A DNA stretch of 64,000 nucleotides from Citrobacter europaeus (GTDB lineage: Bacteria > Pseudomonadota > Gammaproteobacteria > Enterobacterales > Enterobacteriaceae), in NCBI GenBank assembly GCA_020099315.1, contig CP083650.1:4340001-4404000 (forward strand). The letters run 5' to 3'. The position numbers and the translations under genes are program-made. Shown one piece after another: positions 1-8,433 of the stretch. Below the pieces are notes generated by a model. That model was not told the DNA's origin. It made no database searches and worked only from the letters and a program-made list of their open reading frames with translations. The number at the start of each line of letters is the position of its first letter. Position 1 is the first letter of the stretch.

Positions 1-571
1 GAACATTTTTGCGTTAATTTCACAGCGTACTTAACACAAAGATTTTCAAACAAATGTCAATTTGTACCAAGACTATAGAATTTATTGACAAATATTTTTT
101 GAATGGTCTTTTACTCAGGAGAGAAAAATAGTTGTAGATTTGATTGATACACATGGGCCACTATCGCTGAAGTGAAGGAAAATTGTGGGCTTTGGATTGA
201 AAATAACAGGTGTGCTGGATGCTGCTGCTCGGGCTGCGAATGCAAATATTATTCAGCAACGGACTTGCTAATGACTATCAATAATCTGTGGAAAATTTAG
301 TAATAAAAGAATATTTCAGTAAATATAATGAGGTTGACGCAATATAATTCTGATTATTGAGTCTTCTTTGTGAGGTGAGTCGCCACGGATAATCCAGGTA
401 CTACTGAGAAGTTGATAATATCTCTATGTGCAGGAGTTAAAGAAAAGCTATTAGATTACCTCGCTTTTGCGGTGCGAAACGCCTGCCTGGCAACAAGCAT
501 GTCACTAGCCCTCCTTTGGACGCCCCATCCAGAGATGGAAACGTCCGTTAGCGTTTGATTCGATAGTCAGC
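1..571. other. Gene-poor, AT-rich left end
   Basis: No convincing gene is visible here. The first 430 bases are clearly more AT-rich than the dha genes, and short reading frames are broken by stops. A 42-codon frame opening with GTG at 172 and ending at 300 would encode a Cys-rich peptide, but it has no Shine-Dalgarno sequence and no family I recognise. The composition suggests a degraded or transferred segment beside the dha regulon. That is an inference, as no transposase or integrase remnant could be identified. Confidence 0.5.
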
Positions 572-871
572 TCACACTAGCTCTTTGAGCTGCTCCTGCA
601 TATAGGTTGAAAAATACTCTGGATTCTTGATAAGGATGCGGTTACCGGAGGCGACTTTTTCTGCCCATCCGGCCACTTTTTTCGTGAACTCGGGATTCCA
701 TCCCTCCTGCTCACCTCGTGCCATTACAGCTTCCGGACTCGCTGGCACACCTAAGTCATGCAAATACTTTAAGATTCCCTTAGCGGTACTTTCGTCCATT
801 GAATGGGGTACTGACGCCGAAGTGTTCATACCACCAATAAAATCCAATGCTTTCTCAATTGCTGTTGGCAT
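572..871 (-). CDS. DUF1889 (YoaC-like) small protein
   Basis: A 99-residue soluble protein resembling E. coli YoaC (DUF1889), from memory of that family: an N-terminal ALDFIGGM segment, a central GILKYLHDLGVPAS stretch, and a C-terminal NPEYFSTYMQEQLKELV block. Its biochemical role is unknown. I placed the start at the ATG at 871 because AAGGAT lies a few bases upstream and the length then equals that of YoaC. An upstream in-frame GTG at 895 would add eight residues. It sits between the AT-rich left end and dhaF on the same strand. It is not part of the dha pathway as far as is known, so it may be a second copy carried with the accessory segment. Family assignment is good, function unassigned. 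Confidence 0.75.
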   Translation of the reverse strand: MPTAIEKALDFIGGMNTSASVPHSMDESTAKGILKYLHDLGVPASPEAVMARGEQEGWNPEFTKKVAGWAEKVASGNRILIKNPEYFSTYMQEQLKELV

Positions 872-1008
872 GCTCTTATCCTTAAAATTAACCACGTGAG
901 AGACACATTTATACTATGTACCCAACTTCGTCGGGATATCAAAGAGAACATCGCCTTTATTTGATTTACCCCGCAGCTAAACGCTTGCGGTGGCTGTTTT
1001 CTGCACGA

Positions 1009-2820
1009 TTAATTCGCGATTCCGGCCAAAACCAGCCCGGTTGCCACCGCATTACGCGGCCCTTCGCTACCACGGATGTTGCCCTGTCCGGCGACAACGC
1101 CGTAGTGCGCCAGCGCATCGGTGATCATCTGCGGGATTTCGAAATCCAGCGAGGAGCCGCCCACCAGCACTACAAAAGCAATATCGCGAATGGAGCCACT
1201 GGGTGAAACCTGAAGCAATGCGCGCAGGCAGTTGGTCACAAAAACCTTCTCTTTGGCCTGTCGGCGCACCAGACGAATTTTTTCCAGCGAGGTGAGGTTA
1301 TCTACCGGGATCAGCTCCCCCTCTTTCAGATACACCACTTTGGCGAAGACTGTCGGGCTGAGCGGTTCGCGGAAAAACTCTACCGCGCCGTTCTCATGGC
1401 GAATACTGAACAGGCTTTCCACTTTTGCCAGCGGGTATTTTTTAATCTCCTCCGCCAGAAACGCATCGTTTAGGCCCAGCTCAGTTTGAATTAACAGGCT
1501 AACCATATTTCCTGCACCGGCCAGATGCACCGCTCTCACTACGCCGTCGCTATTGATAATGGCGGCATCGGTAGATCCTGCGCCTAAATCGAGGATCGCC
1601 AGCGGTGCGGCGCATCCGGGCGTTGTTAGCGCCCCCGCTACGGCCATGTTGGCCTCCACGCCGCCAACTTCAACCGGCGTGTTTAACCGGGCGCTCAGCT
1701 CACTGGCGATGGCCTGCATCTGTAAGCGATCGGATTTCACCATTGCCGCAATGCCCACGGCGTTCTCCATTGAACACTCTCCAGCGATGCCGCCCTGCAC
1801 CTTGCGCGGAATAAACGTATCGACCGCCAATAGATCCTGAATATGCACCGTGTTCATGTCATGACCGGTCAGTGAGGCCATCACCTTACGCACCCGCTCC
1901 AGCATGCCGCCTGCGTGCGTGCCTGCTTCACCACGAATATCGCACACGGGCGCACAGGCGCTTATCGCCTGCATAATGGCCTGCGCGCCTTGCGCTACGT
2001 CGGCTTCGCCGCCACGCTTTTCACCACGGATAAAGATCTTGCCCGCCGGGATCACCCTTGATCGCACATCACCCTGCGGGGTTTTCAGCACCACGGCGGA
2101 ACGGTTGCCGATTAGCGCTCTGGCGATGGGGACGATAGTTTGCGTTTCCTCGGGCGTCAGGGCAAAGAAGGTCGCGATGCCGTAAGGATTCGACAATACC
2201 CGCACCACCTGCCCGGCGGCCGCCACTTCCACCGCCGCCAGCACCCCTTCCGGCACCTTCTCAAGTAAGGTGACTTCATCAACCACCGGCATTGGCCGAC
2301 GCAGGCGATTGTTCACCAGCACGCCATCATCCTTTTTCAGGATCGCCGCCACCACGTTGATGCCGCGATCCAGCGCCGCATTGATAAGCCAGACCGCCTC
2401 GAGAAAATCCATTTCCTCGCCTACCAGCGGGATCCAGCCCTCGGCAAACCGATCCTCGCTTAACGCCGCCAGCTTCTCCACGGCGATAGTGGTCCCCATT
2501 CCCACGCCAACGCCGCCGGGCGTTTGCGGGTTATGGCCAATCATTGTCGATTCAGTAATGATGGTTTCAGTGATGGTTTCCATCGCCACATCGCCAATCA
2601 CCGGCGCGGCCTCGTTGATGCAGATTTTCGCCACATCCTGAAGCGACCACGGGGTGCTATTCAGAGCCTGCTGCAGAGAAGCCACCACCCCGGCAATATT
2701 GTCCCGCGTGCCTTTCATGCCCGTGGTGGCGACAATCCCGCTGGCGATAAAATGCCCATGCTGTGCCAACGCCACTTCGGTGGTGGCGTTGCCGATATCG
2801 ATCCCTGCAATTAACGGCAT
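1009..2820 (-). CDS. dhaF: Glycerol dehydratase reactivase large subunit DhaF
   Basis: Large subunit (603 residues) of the ATP-dependent chaperone that reactivates glycerol dehydratase by exchanging damaged cobalamin for intact coenzyme B12; the partner is DhaG. The protein opens with MPLIAGIDIGNATTEVALA, the phosphate-binding loop of the actin/Hsp70-like ATPase fold. Later glycine-rich loops include DLGAGSTDAA and VVLVGGSS. The open frame extends 24 codons further upstream, but the family starts at MPLIAGIDIG, so I chose the ATG at 2820, just after the dhaE stop. It is the last gene of dhaBCEF. The small subunit is encoded in the divergent dhaT operon, the known arrangement in Citrobacter and Klebsiella. 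Confidence 0.97.
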   Translation of the reverse strand: MPLIAGIDIGNATTEVALAQHGHFIASGIVATTGMKGTRDNIAGVVASLQQALNSTPWSLQDVAKICINEAAPVIGDVAMETITETIITESTMIGHNPQTPGGVGVGMGTTIAVEKLAALSEDRFAEGWIPLVGEEMDFLEAVWLINAALDRGINVVAAILKKDDGVLVNNRLRRPMPVVDEVTLLEKVPEGVLAAVEVAAAGQVVRVLSNPYGIATFFALTPEETQTIVPIARALIGNRSAVVLKTPQGDVRSRVIPAGKIFIRGEKRGGEADVAQGAQAIMQAISACAPVCDIRGEAGTHAGGMLERVRKVMASLTGHDMNTVHIQDLLAVDTFIPRKVQGGIAGECSMENAVGIAAMVKSDRLQMQAIASELSARLNTPVEVGGVEANMAVAGALTTPGCAAPLAILDLGAGSTDAAIINSDGVVRAVHLAGAGNMVSLLIQTELGLNDAFLAEEIKKYPLAKVESLFSIRHENGAVEFFREPLSPTVFAKVVYLKEGELIPVDNLTSLEKIRLVRRQAKEKVFVTNCLRALLQVSPSGSIRDIAFVVLVGGSSLDFEIPQMITDALAHYGVVAGQGNIRGSEGPRNAVATGLVLAGIAN

Positions 2821-2830
2821 GTTGCCCCCG

Positions 2831-3259
2831 TCACTGGCTACCTTTACGCAGCTTGTTTCTCTGCTGATATATCTCTGCCGACTCGCGGACAAACCCGGCG
2901 TTCACCGTAGCGTGCCAGGTATGCTCCAGTTCATCGGCAATAGCCTGCAGCTCAGCGAACGAAGAACGAAACGGACGTAGCGCGTTGTAGATCTCCAGAA
3001 TGCGGGCATCCGGGATCGCAATCAGCTCTGCCGCGCGACGGAAATTGCGCGCCACGGCATGACGCTGCATCTGTTCGGCAATCTGCGCCTGGTACTCCAG
3101 CGTTTGCTGAGAAATCCGCACATCCTGCGGTCCTACGCGGCCCGCCAGCACATTCTCAAGGGTAATGTCGGTTAGCGGCTTACCGCCAGGAGTCTGGATT
3201 TTCTCCGGGCAGCGGGTCGCTAATGGGTAATCCTGCGCGGTCATGATGTTGTCGTTCAT
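2831..3259 (-). CDS. dhaE: Glycerol dehydratase small (gamma) subunit
   Basis: Small subunit (142 residues) of coenzyme B12-dependent glycerol dehydratase, which converts glycerol to 3-hydroxypropionaldehyde in the cytoplasm. It carries the family blocks DYPLATRCPEKIQTPGGKPL near the N-terminus and FRRAAELIAIPDARILEIYN in the middle. Two starts are possible: an ATG at 3265 that overlaps the dhaC stop, and an ATG at 3259. The AAGGGA ribosome site touches the first ATG but sits six bases from the second, so 3259 is preferred; it also gives the C. freundii length. It is tightly packed between dhaC and dhaF, so the subunits are probably co-translated. Confidence 0.97.
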   Translation of the reverse strand: MNDNIMTAQDYPLATRCPEKIQTPGGKPLTDITLENVLAGRVGPQDVRISQQTLEYQAQIAEQMQRHAVARNFRRAAELIAIPDARILEIYNALRPFRSSFAELQAIADELEHTWHATVNAGFVRESAEIYQQRNKLRKGSQ

Positions 3260-3261
3260 GG

Positions 3262-3846
3262 TCATTCCCTTACCAGTGCAATATGCAGCGTGACGGGCGC
3301 AGCATCCTGCACCACGTGTTTGGTTTCTTTGATATGAAACAGCGCGGCCTTGGCCATAAATTTGGGCCGCACCATCTGGTCATTGACCACCGGCACCGGC
3401 GAAGGCGACTCTTTACGCGCATAGCGCGCGGCGTTTTTACCAATCTGGCGATAGGTTTCCAGCGTCAGCAGCGGAGCCTGAGAGAACAGCTCGAGGTTGC
3501 TCAGCGGCAGCAGATCGCGCTGATGAATCACCGTGGTTCCTTTCGACTGGATACCAATCCCGATGCCTGAACCGCTGAGATTTGCCGCATCCCATGCCAT
3601 AAAAGAAACATCCGAGGTGCGCAGCACTCTCACCACTCGCGCATGCAGTCCCTCTTCTTCAATTCCGGCAACCAGCTCTTTCAAAATCGCGTTGTGCGGC
3701 ATATCAATCAGGGTTTTATGCTGATACTTATCAAAGGCCGGGCCGACGCCAATCACCACCTCATCCACGCGTTCGTCCGCTTTAGCCGCCTCGCCTTCGC
3801 TTACCTGCAAGGTGAAAACCGGCTTACGTTCAGTTGTGTATTCCAC
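3262..3846 (-). CDS. dhaC: Glycerol dehydratase medium (beta) subunit
   Basis: Medium subunit (194 residues) of glycerol dehydratase. With DhaB it forms the pocket for adenosylcobalamin. Family landmarks include EVVIGVGPAFDKYQHKTL near residue 30, the glycine-rich SGSGIGIGIQSKGTTVIHQR in the middle, and FMAKAALFHIKETKHV toward the C-terminus. The length equals that of the C. freundii protein as I recall it. It lies 11 bases after dhaB and directly before dhaE, in the order large, medium, small, reactivase that is typical of the dha regulon. It could be confused with the diol dehydratase PduD, but the dha neighbours and the length favour the glycerol enzyme. Confidence 0.97.
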   Translation of the reverse strand: MEYTTERKPVFTLQVSEGEAAKADERVDEVVIGVGPAFDKYQHKTLIDMPHNAILKELVAGIEEEGLHARVVRVLRTSDVSFMAWDAANLSGSGIGIGIQSKGTTVIHQRDLLPLSNLELFSQAPLLTLETYRQIGKNAARYARKESPSPVPVVNDQMVRPKFMAKAALFHIKETKHVVQDAAPVTLHIALVRE

Positions 3847-3857
3847 TGTGTTTCGCC

Positions 3858-5525
3858 TTATTCGATCGAGCCGGGCTGAACCACGCCCGCAATATTTTTA
3901 ATTTCCGCCCAGCGTTCGGCACTGATGCGATAGCCGGTACCGGGTCCCTGATAATCGTTAATGTCATTGACGGCGCTGACGACATCGAACTGGCGATCCA
4001 AAATTGCCGACGTTTGCAGATAATCCCCGGTGATGCGCTGCCTCAGCATGTTGAGGATATTGCTGGCGATATCTTCGAAGCCGCTGCAACTCAACGCGCT
4101 GACAATATCCAGCCCGGTGATATTGCGCTTCATCATCTCTTCCACGGCCGCCAGATCCTCCACCACATTGCGCGCGGGCATATCTTTGCTGCCGTGAGCA
4201 TAAGTGGCAGCCTCCACTTCCTCATCGCTAATCAGCGGCAGGCCCAGTTCGCGGAACACCGCCTGAATGGCGCGTGCGGCCTTATTGCGAATGGCGATGG
4301 TTTCTTCTTCAGTCACCGGACGCAGACCGCCGTCAACCATCAGATCGCGTTGCAGAATGTTGTAATCATCGAAATCTTCAGCGTCGAAGTTCGACCCGGC
4401 AAACATGTTGTCGTAGTTGGGTACCGCGCTGTAACCGGAGAAAATAAAGTCGGTGCCCGGCAGCATCTGCATCAGAGTGCGGGCAGTTCGGCGAATATCG
4501 GAGTGGGAAAAGGTCTGATCATTGGCGGAGGCCACTTCAAGGTCGAGCATTGAGGCAATCAGGTTTTCCGCCAGCACCGCGCGGATCCCCGACGGCACAG
4601 CGCCGGTCATGCCGATACAGCTGACCGCGCCGTTTTGCAGCCCCTGTACGCCCGCGCCTTTGGTGATAAAAATGCAGCGCGACTCCAGATAAAGCATCGA
4701 TTTACTTTCGGAGTAGCCCATCAGCGCTTCCGAGCCGGTGCCGGAGGTGTAGCGCATTTTCAGGCCACGCGACGCATAAGCCGAGGCGAGAAACGCTTTG
4801 GACCACGGCGTGTCATCGCCATCGGTAAACACCGATTCTGTGCCATAGACCGACACCGTTTCGGCGTAGCTGGTTAGCCCGCGCATTCCCAGCTCCAGCT
4901 CAGTGGCCTCTTCAACAGAACATTGCGTCAGCACACCGGGGCGACCACACTGGGAACCCACCAGCAGCGCCAGGGCGTTAAACGGCGCGTAGCGGGCGAT
5001 CCCGACCGTCGTTTCCTGCTCGGAAAAGCCACGGATCCCCGCTTCAGCCGCGTCGGCAGCAATCTGTACCGGGTTATCTTTCAGGTTGGTCACGTGGCAC
5101 TGATTAGAGGGCGTTCGTCTGGCGCGCATTTTTTGCAGCGCCATCATCATCTCCACCACGTTCATTTGCGCCATTACCTCCACCGCTTTCGCTGGGGTGA
5201 TAGCAGTGGTAATGGCAATTATCTCTTCCCGGCTGACGTGGATATCCACCAGCATTCTGGCGATCTCCAGCGCGTCGAGCTGCATGGCGCGCTCTACCTC
5301 GGCCACGTTAATGGCGTAGTCGGCAATGAAACGGTCAATCATGTCGAACTCGGCGCGACTTTTGCCGTCCAGCTCAACAATACGACCCTTTTCCACCTTC
5401 ACCGACGAAGCCGGATCGTAGGGGCTTTCCATGGCGATCAGCCCCTCTTCAGGCCATTCGCCAATCAGGCCATCCTGATTTACAGGGCGCTTCGCAAGCA
5501 CTTCGAATCGTTTTGATCTTCTCAT
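3858..5525 (-). CDS. dhaB: Glycerol dehydratase large (alpha) subunit
   Basis: Large catalytic subunit (555 residues) of coenzyme B12-dependent glycerol dehydratase, a TIM-barrel enzyme that dehydrates glycerol by a radical mechanism. It begins MRRSKRFEVLAKRPVNQDG and contains the conserved runs QCHVTNLKDNP, YTSGTGSEALMGY and GTDFIFSGYSAVPNYDN. The start at 5525 gives the standard length, although the upstream ribosome site is weak. It is the first gene of dhaBCEF and faces the divergent orfW-dhaT operon across 392 bases, where two dyads (5660-5674 and 5691-5705) are candidate DhaR sites. The product aldehyde is reduced by DhaT. Suicide inactivation by glycerol explains the co-encoded reactivase. 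Confidence 0.98.
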   Translation of the reverse strand: MRRSKRFEVLAKRPVNQDGLIGEWPEEGLIAMESPYDPASSVKVEKGRIVELDGKSRAEFDMIDRFIADYAINVAEVERAMQLDALEIARMLVDIHVSREEIIAITTAITPAKAVEVMAQMNVVEMMMALQKMRARRTPSNQCHVTNLKDNPVQIAADAAEAGIRGFSEQETTVGIARYAPFNALALLVGSQCGRPGVLTQCSVEEATELELGMRGLTSYAETVSVYGTESVFTDGDDTPWSKAFLASAYASRGLKMRYTSGTGSEALMGYSESKSMLYLESRCIFITKGAGVQGLQNGAVSCIGMTGAVPSGIRAVLAENLIASMLDLEVASANDQTFSHSDIRRTARTLMQMLPGTDFIFSGYSAVPNYDNMFAGSNFDAEDFDDYNILQRDLMVDGGLRPVTEEETIAIRNKAARAIQAVFRELGLPLISDEEVEAATYAHGSKDMPARNVVEDLAAVEEMMKRNITGLDIVSALSCSGFEDIASNILNMLRQRITGDYLQTSAILDRQFDVVSAVNDINDYQGPGTGYRISAERWAEIKNIAGVVQPGSIE

Positions 5526-5659
5526 AGTTTATGGACTCAAAAGATAAAAAATAGGGACGCCGGGCCGCATTGCCGGGGACACAACACCCGGCATTCGCCT
5601 TTCATCAGCAATGGCCGAACTCTAAATGAGCAGGACAATAAAAAAATAAAATTAATTTC

Positions 5660-5674
5660 GTTCCAATTTGGCAC
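5660..5674. promoter_or_regulatory. Candidate DhaR dyad 1
   Basis: GTTCCAATTTGGCAC: half-sites GTTCCA and TGGCAC around ATT, one mismatch from perfect symmetry. It lies 135 bases upstream of the dhaB start. Assignment to DhaR is inferred from recurrence at other dha promoters. Confidence 0.5.
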
Positions 5675-5690
5675 CGAATAAAAACGCATC

Positions 5691-5705
5691 GTTTCATATT
5701 GAAAC
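5691..5705. promoter_or_regulatory. Candidate DhaR dyad 2
   Basis: GTTTCATATTGAAAC: perfectly symmetric half-sites GTTTCA and TGAAAC around TAT. It lies 31 bases, centre to centre, from dyad 1. It is the best-formed copy of the shared dha motif in the window. Confidence 0.55.
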
Positions 5706-5917
5706 GCAGCTCAGGAATATCCGCCGTGAATTGTGACGAGGTTAAATGATCATTATCAATAAACGTAAAAATGGGAAGATGAATTTAAATTTCCTGAAAT
5801 GCATGCCCTATTGACTTAATAACGTGCGGCGAGAAAATAAGGTAAAGCCAATGATAAAAATAGCTGTCGCGCGATATTTTTCGTGACCTCAGCCCTACAA
5901 TATTTTCAGGAGAGACT

Positions 5918-6346
5918 GTGAATAAAAGCCAACAAATCGCCACCATTACGCTGGCGGCTGCAAAGAAAATGGCGCAGGCCGTCGAGGCTAAAGCTTTTGA
6001 TATCAACGTTCCGGTGGTCTTTTCTGTGGTGGATCGCGGCGGAAACACGCTGCTGATGCACCGTATGGACGACGCGTTTGTCACCAGTTGTGATATCTCT
6101 CTTAATAAAGCGTATACCGCCTGCTGCCTGCGCCAGGGCACCCATGAAATTACTGATGCGGTACAACCTGGCGCTTCGCTATATGGTTTGCAGCTTACCA
6201 ACCAACAGCGCATCGTTATTTTCGGTGGCGGTTTACCCGTCATGTTAAATGGGGAATTAATTGGAGCCATTGGCGTTAGCGGCGGCACCGTCGAACAAGA
6301 CAGATTATTAGCAGAAACCGCGCTAAGTTGTTTCTCTGAATTATAA
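5918..6346 (+). CDS. GlcG/HbpS-family protein (OrfW of the dha regulon)
   Basis: A 142-residue protein of the GlcG/HbpS (haem-degrading or haem-binding domain) family, known as OrfW in the C. freundii dha regulon. It starts with GTG at 5918 behind AGGAGAG. Family landmarks are an N-terminal helix with ITLAAAKKMAQAVEAKA, the VVFSVVDRGGNTLLMHRMDDA strand pair, and a C-terminal GGGLPVMLNGELIGAIGVSGG block. There is no signal peptide, so it is cytoplasmic. The family often sits in B12-dependent diol and glycerol operons, where a role in handling cofactor or aldehyde is suspected but unproven. It is the first gene of the orfW-dhaT-dhaG-orfY operon. Confidence 0.85.
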   Translation: MNKSQQIATITLAAAKKMAQAVEAKAFDINVPVVFSVVDRGGNTLLMHRMDDAFVTSCDISLNKAYTACCLRQGTHEITDAVQPGASLYGLQLTNQQRIVIFGGGLPVMLNGELIGAIGVSGGTVEQDRLLAETALSCFSEL

Positions 6347-6368
6347 TTCAAATCTAAGAAGGTATATT

Positions 6369-7532
6369 ATGAGCTATCGTATGTTTGATTACCTGGTGCC
6401 AAATGTGAACTTCTTTGGCCCCAATGCTATTTCCGTTGTTGGCGAACGCTGCAAACTGTTAGGCGGTAAAAAAGCGCTACTGGTTACTGATAAAGGTCTG
6501 CGGGCTATTAAAGACGGTGCAGTAGATAAAACCCTCGCCCATCTGCGTGAGGCCGGTATTGACGTGGTGGTTTTTGACGGCGTTGAACCGAATCCCAAAG
6601 ACACCAACGTGCGTGACGGTCTGGACGTCTTTCGCAAAGAGCATTGCGATATCATCGTTACCGTCGGCGGCGGTAGTCCACATGACTGCGGTAAAGGCAT
6701 CGGTATCGCGGCGACCCACGAAGGCGATCTCTATAGCTATGCCGGGATTGAAACTCTGACCAATCCACTGCCGCCGATCGTCGCGGTGAATACCACTGCC
6801 GGTACCGCCAGCGAGGTCACCCGCCACTGTGTGCTGACCAATACCAAAACCAAAGTGAAGTTTGTGATTGTCAGCTGGCGCAACCTGCCGTCGGTCTCCA
6901 TTAACGATCCGCTGCTGATGCTCGGCAAACCCGCCCCGCTGACCGCAGCGACCGGGATGGACGCCCTGACCCACGCCGTGGAAGCCTATATTTCCAAAGA
7001 TGCCAACCCGGTTACCGACGCCGCCGCTATCCAGGCTATTCGTCTCATCGCGCGTAACTTGCGCCAGGCCGTAGCACTGGGCAGCAACCTGAAAGCACGC
7101 GAAAACATGGCCTACGCCTCTTTGTTGGCCGGCATGGCCTTTAACAACGCCAACCTTGGCTACGTTCACGCGATGGCGCATCAGCTTGGCGGTCTGTACG
7201 ACATGCCGCACGGCGTGGCGAATGCCGTACTGCTGCCGCACGTGGCGCGCTATAACCTGATCGCTAACCCGGAAAAATTTGCCGATATCGCAGAATTTAT
7301 GGGCGAAAACACTGACGGCCTTTCCACCATGGATGCCGCCGAACTGGCCATTCACGCCATTGCCCGTCTCTCCGCCGACATCGGTATTCCGCAGCATCTG
7401 CGCGACCTGGGCGTCAAAGAAGCCGATTTCCCGTACATGGCGGAAATGGCGCTGAAAGACGGCAACGCCTTCTCTAACCCGCGCAAAGGGAACGAGAAAG
7501 AAATCGCCGAGATCTTCCGTCAGGCATTCTGA
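6369..7532 (+). CDS. dhaT: 1,3-propanediol dehydrogenase
   Basis: NADH-dependent 1,3-propanediol oxidoreductase (387 residues) that reduces 3-hydroxypropionaldehyde to 1,3-propanediol and regenerates NAD+ during anaerobic growth on glycerol. It belongs to the iron-containing type III alcohol dehydrogenases. The nucleotide-binding GGGSPHDCGKG lies near residue 97, and the metal-binding His residues are in GYVHAMAHQLGGLYDMPHG. A strong AAGAAGG ribosome site precedes the ATG. The sequence matches C. freundii DhaT almost residue for residue from memory. It lies 22 bases after orfW and 16 bases before dhaG, so it is part of one operon under likely DhaR control. Confidence 0.98.
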   Translation: MSYRMFDYLVPNVNFFGPNAISVVGERCKLLGGKKALLVTDKGLRAIKDGAVDKTLAHLREAGIDVVVFDGVEPNPKDTNVRDGLDVFRKEHCDIIVTVGGGSPHDCGKGIGIAATHEGDLYSYAGIETLTNPLPPIVAVNTTAGTASEVTRHCVLTNTKTKVKFVIVSWRNLPSVSINDPLLMLGKPAPLTAATGMDALTHAVEAYISKDANPVTDAAAIQAIRLIARNLRQAVALGSNLKARENMAYASLLAGMAFNNANLGYVHAMAHQLGGLYDMPHGVANAVLLPHVARYNLIANPEKFADIAEFMGENTDGLSTMDAAELAIHAIARLSADIGIPQHLRDLGVKEADFPYMAEMALKDGNAFSNPRKGNEKEIAEIFRQAF

Positions 7533-7548
7533 TAACCCAGGGGGCGCA

Positions 7549-7902
7549 ATGTCACTTTCATCACCGGGCGTACATCTGTTTTATCACTCACGCTGGCAGG
7601 AGTCTCGCGTGCTTGATGAGCTGTGCTGGGGATTGGAAGAGCAAGGCGTCCCTTGCCGGACAATCTGTTGCGACGAGCATGACTGCGCGCTGGCCCTCAG
7701 CAAGCTGGCGGCTAAAAGCTCAACGCTACGCGTGGGTCTTGGGCTCAACGCCAGCGGCGATATTGCCTTAACCCATGCTCAGTTGCCCGAAGATCGGGCA
7801 CTGGTCCGTGGGCATACTCACGCCGGGGCTGCCCAGCTCCGCACGCTCGGTGCCAATGCCGGTCAACTGGTTAAAGTTCTTCCCTTCAGCGAGATAAAAT
7901 AA
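7549..7902 (+). CDS. dhaG: Glycerol dehydratase reactivase small subunit DhaG
   Basis: Small subunit (117 residues) of the glycerol dehydratase reactivase, called OrfX, GdrB or DdrB in related species. It pairs with DhaF in an alpha2beta2 complex and resembles the dehydratase medium subunit, which it displaces during reactivation. Landmarks are the N-terminal GVHLFYHSRW, the central GLGLNASGDIALTH and the C-terminal RTLGANAGQLVKVLPF. The ribosome site AGGGGGCG is well placed. Its stop codon is followed directly by the ATG of orfY with no spacer, which implies translational coupling. The two reactivase subunits are encoded in separate divergent operons. Confidence 0.95.
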   Translation: MSLSSPGVHLFYHSRWQESRVLDELCWGLEEQGVPCRTICCDEHDCALALSKLAAKSSTLRVGLGLNASGDIALTHAQLPEDRALVRGHTHAGAAQLRTLGANAGQLVKVLPFSEIK

Positions 7903-8433
7903 ATGTACCGCATCTATACCCGAACCGGCGATAAAGGCACGACCGCGCTATTTGGCGGCAGTCGTGTCGACAAAGACGACATCCGCGTTGAGGCCTATGG
8001 TACGGTGGATGAACTGATTTCCCAGCTAGGCGTCTGCTATGCCAGCACGCACCAGGCCGAACTACGCCAGGAGCTGCACGCCATGCAGAAGATGCTGTTT
8101 GTACTGGGTGCGGAACTCGCCAGCGATGAGAAAGGACTGACTCGCTTAAAACAGCGTATTGGCGAAGAGGATGTTCAGGCGCTGGAGCAGCTAATTGACC
8201 GTAATATGGCGCAAAGCGGCCCGCTCAAAGAGTTTGTTATTCCGGGGAAAAATCTCGCATCGGCACAGCTACACGTTGCGCGAACCCTGACGCGTCGGCT
8301 GGAGCGGGTCCTCATCGCGATGAGCAGAACGCTGACGTTACGCGATGAACCCAGGCGTTATATCAACCGACTGTCGGATGCGCTGTTCTCGATGGCGAGA
8401 ATTGAAGAAACTACTCCAGATGTTTGCGCTTAA
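7903..8433 (+). CDS. PduO-type cob(I)alamin adenosyltransferase (OrfY)
   Basis: ATP:cob(I)alamin adenosyltransferase of the PduO family (176 residues), called OrfY in the C. freundii dha regulon. It attaches the adenosyl group from ATP to cobalamin and so makes the coenzyme for DhaBCE. The N-terminal ATP loop TRTGDKGTTALFGGSRVDKDD and the conserved VDELISQLG, ARTLTRRLERVL and YINRLSDALF segments are all present. The start follows the dhaG stop directly. The last 23 bases overlap the 3-prime end of dhaR on the opposite strand, an unusually tight convergent arrangement. Its presence makes the operon self-sufficient in coenzyme repair. Confidence 0.93.
   Translation: MYRIYTRTGDKGTTALFGGSRVDKDDIRVEAYGTVDELISQLGVCYASTHQAELRQELHAMQKMLFVLGAELASDEKGLTRLKQRIGEEDVQALEQLIDRNMAQSGPLKEFVIPGKNLASAQLHVARTLTRRLERVLIAMSRTLTLRDEPRRYINRLSDALFSMARIEETTPDVCA

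Larger units (their letters stand above)
5526..5917. promoter_or_regulatory. Divergent dhaB / orfW-dhaT promoter region
   Basis: This 392-base intergenic region must contain the promoters of both dha operons. It holds two 15-bp dyads of 6+3+6 form at 5660-5674 and 5691-5705, with centres 31 bases apart. The same arrangement recurs in front of dhaK and dhaD. A possible sigma70 promoter for orfW is TTGACT at 5811-5816 with AAAATA at 5834-5839, 17 bases apart. The AGGAGAG at 5908-5914 serves the orfW GTG start. Promoter calls are visual only. Confidence 0.6.

Noticed and set aside
1..570. tRNA gene or integrase as the dha entry point
   Set aside because: No tRNA fold or integrase motif was found here; the expected ileX would be outside the window.
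5785..6351. 188-codon frame opposite orfW
   Set aside because: Antisense to a clear GlcG/HbpS gene, with low-complexity translation typical of a shadow.
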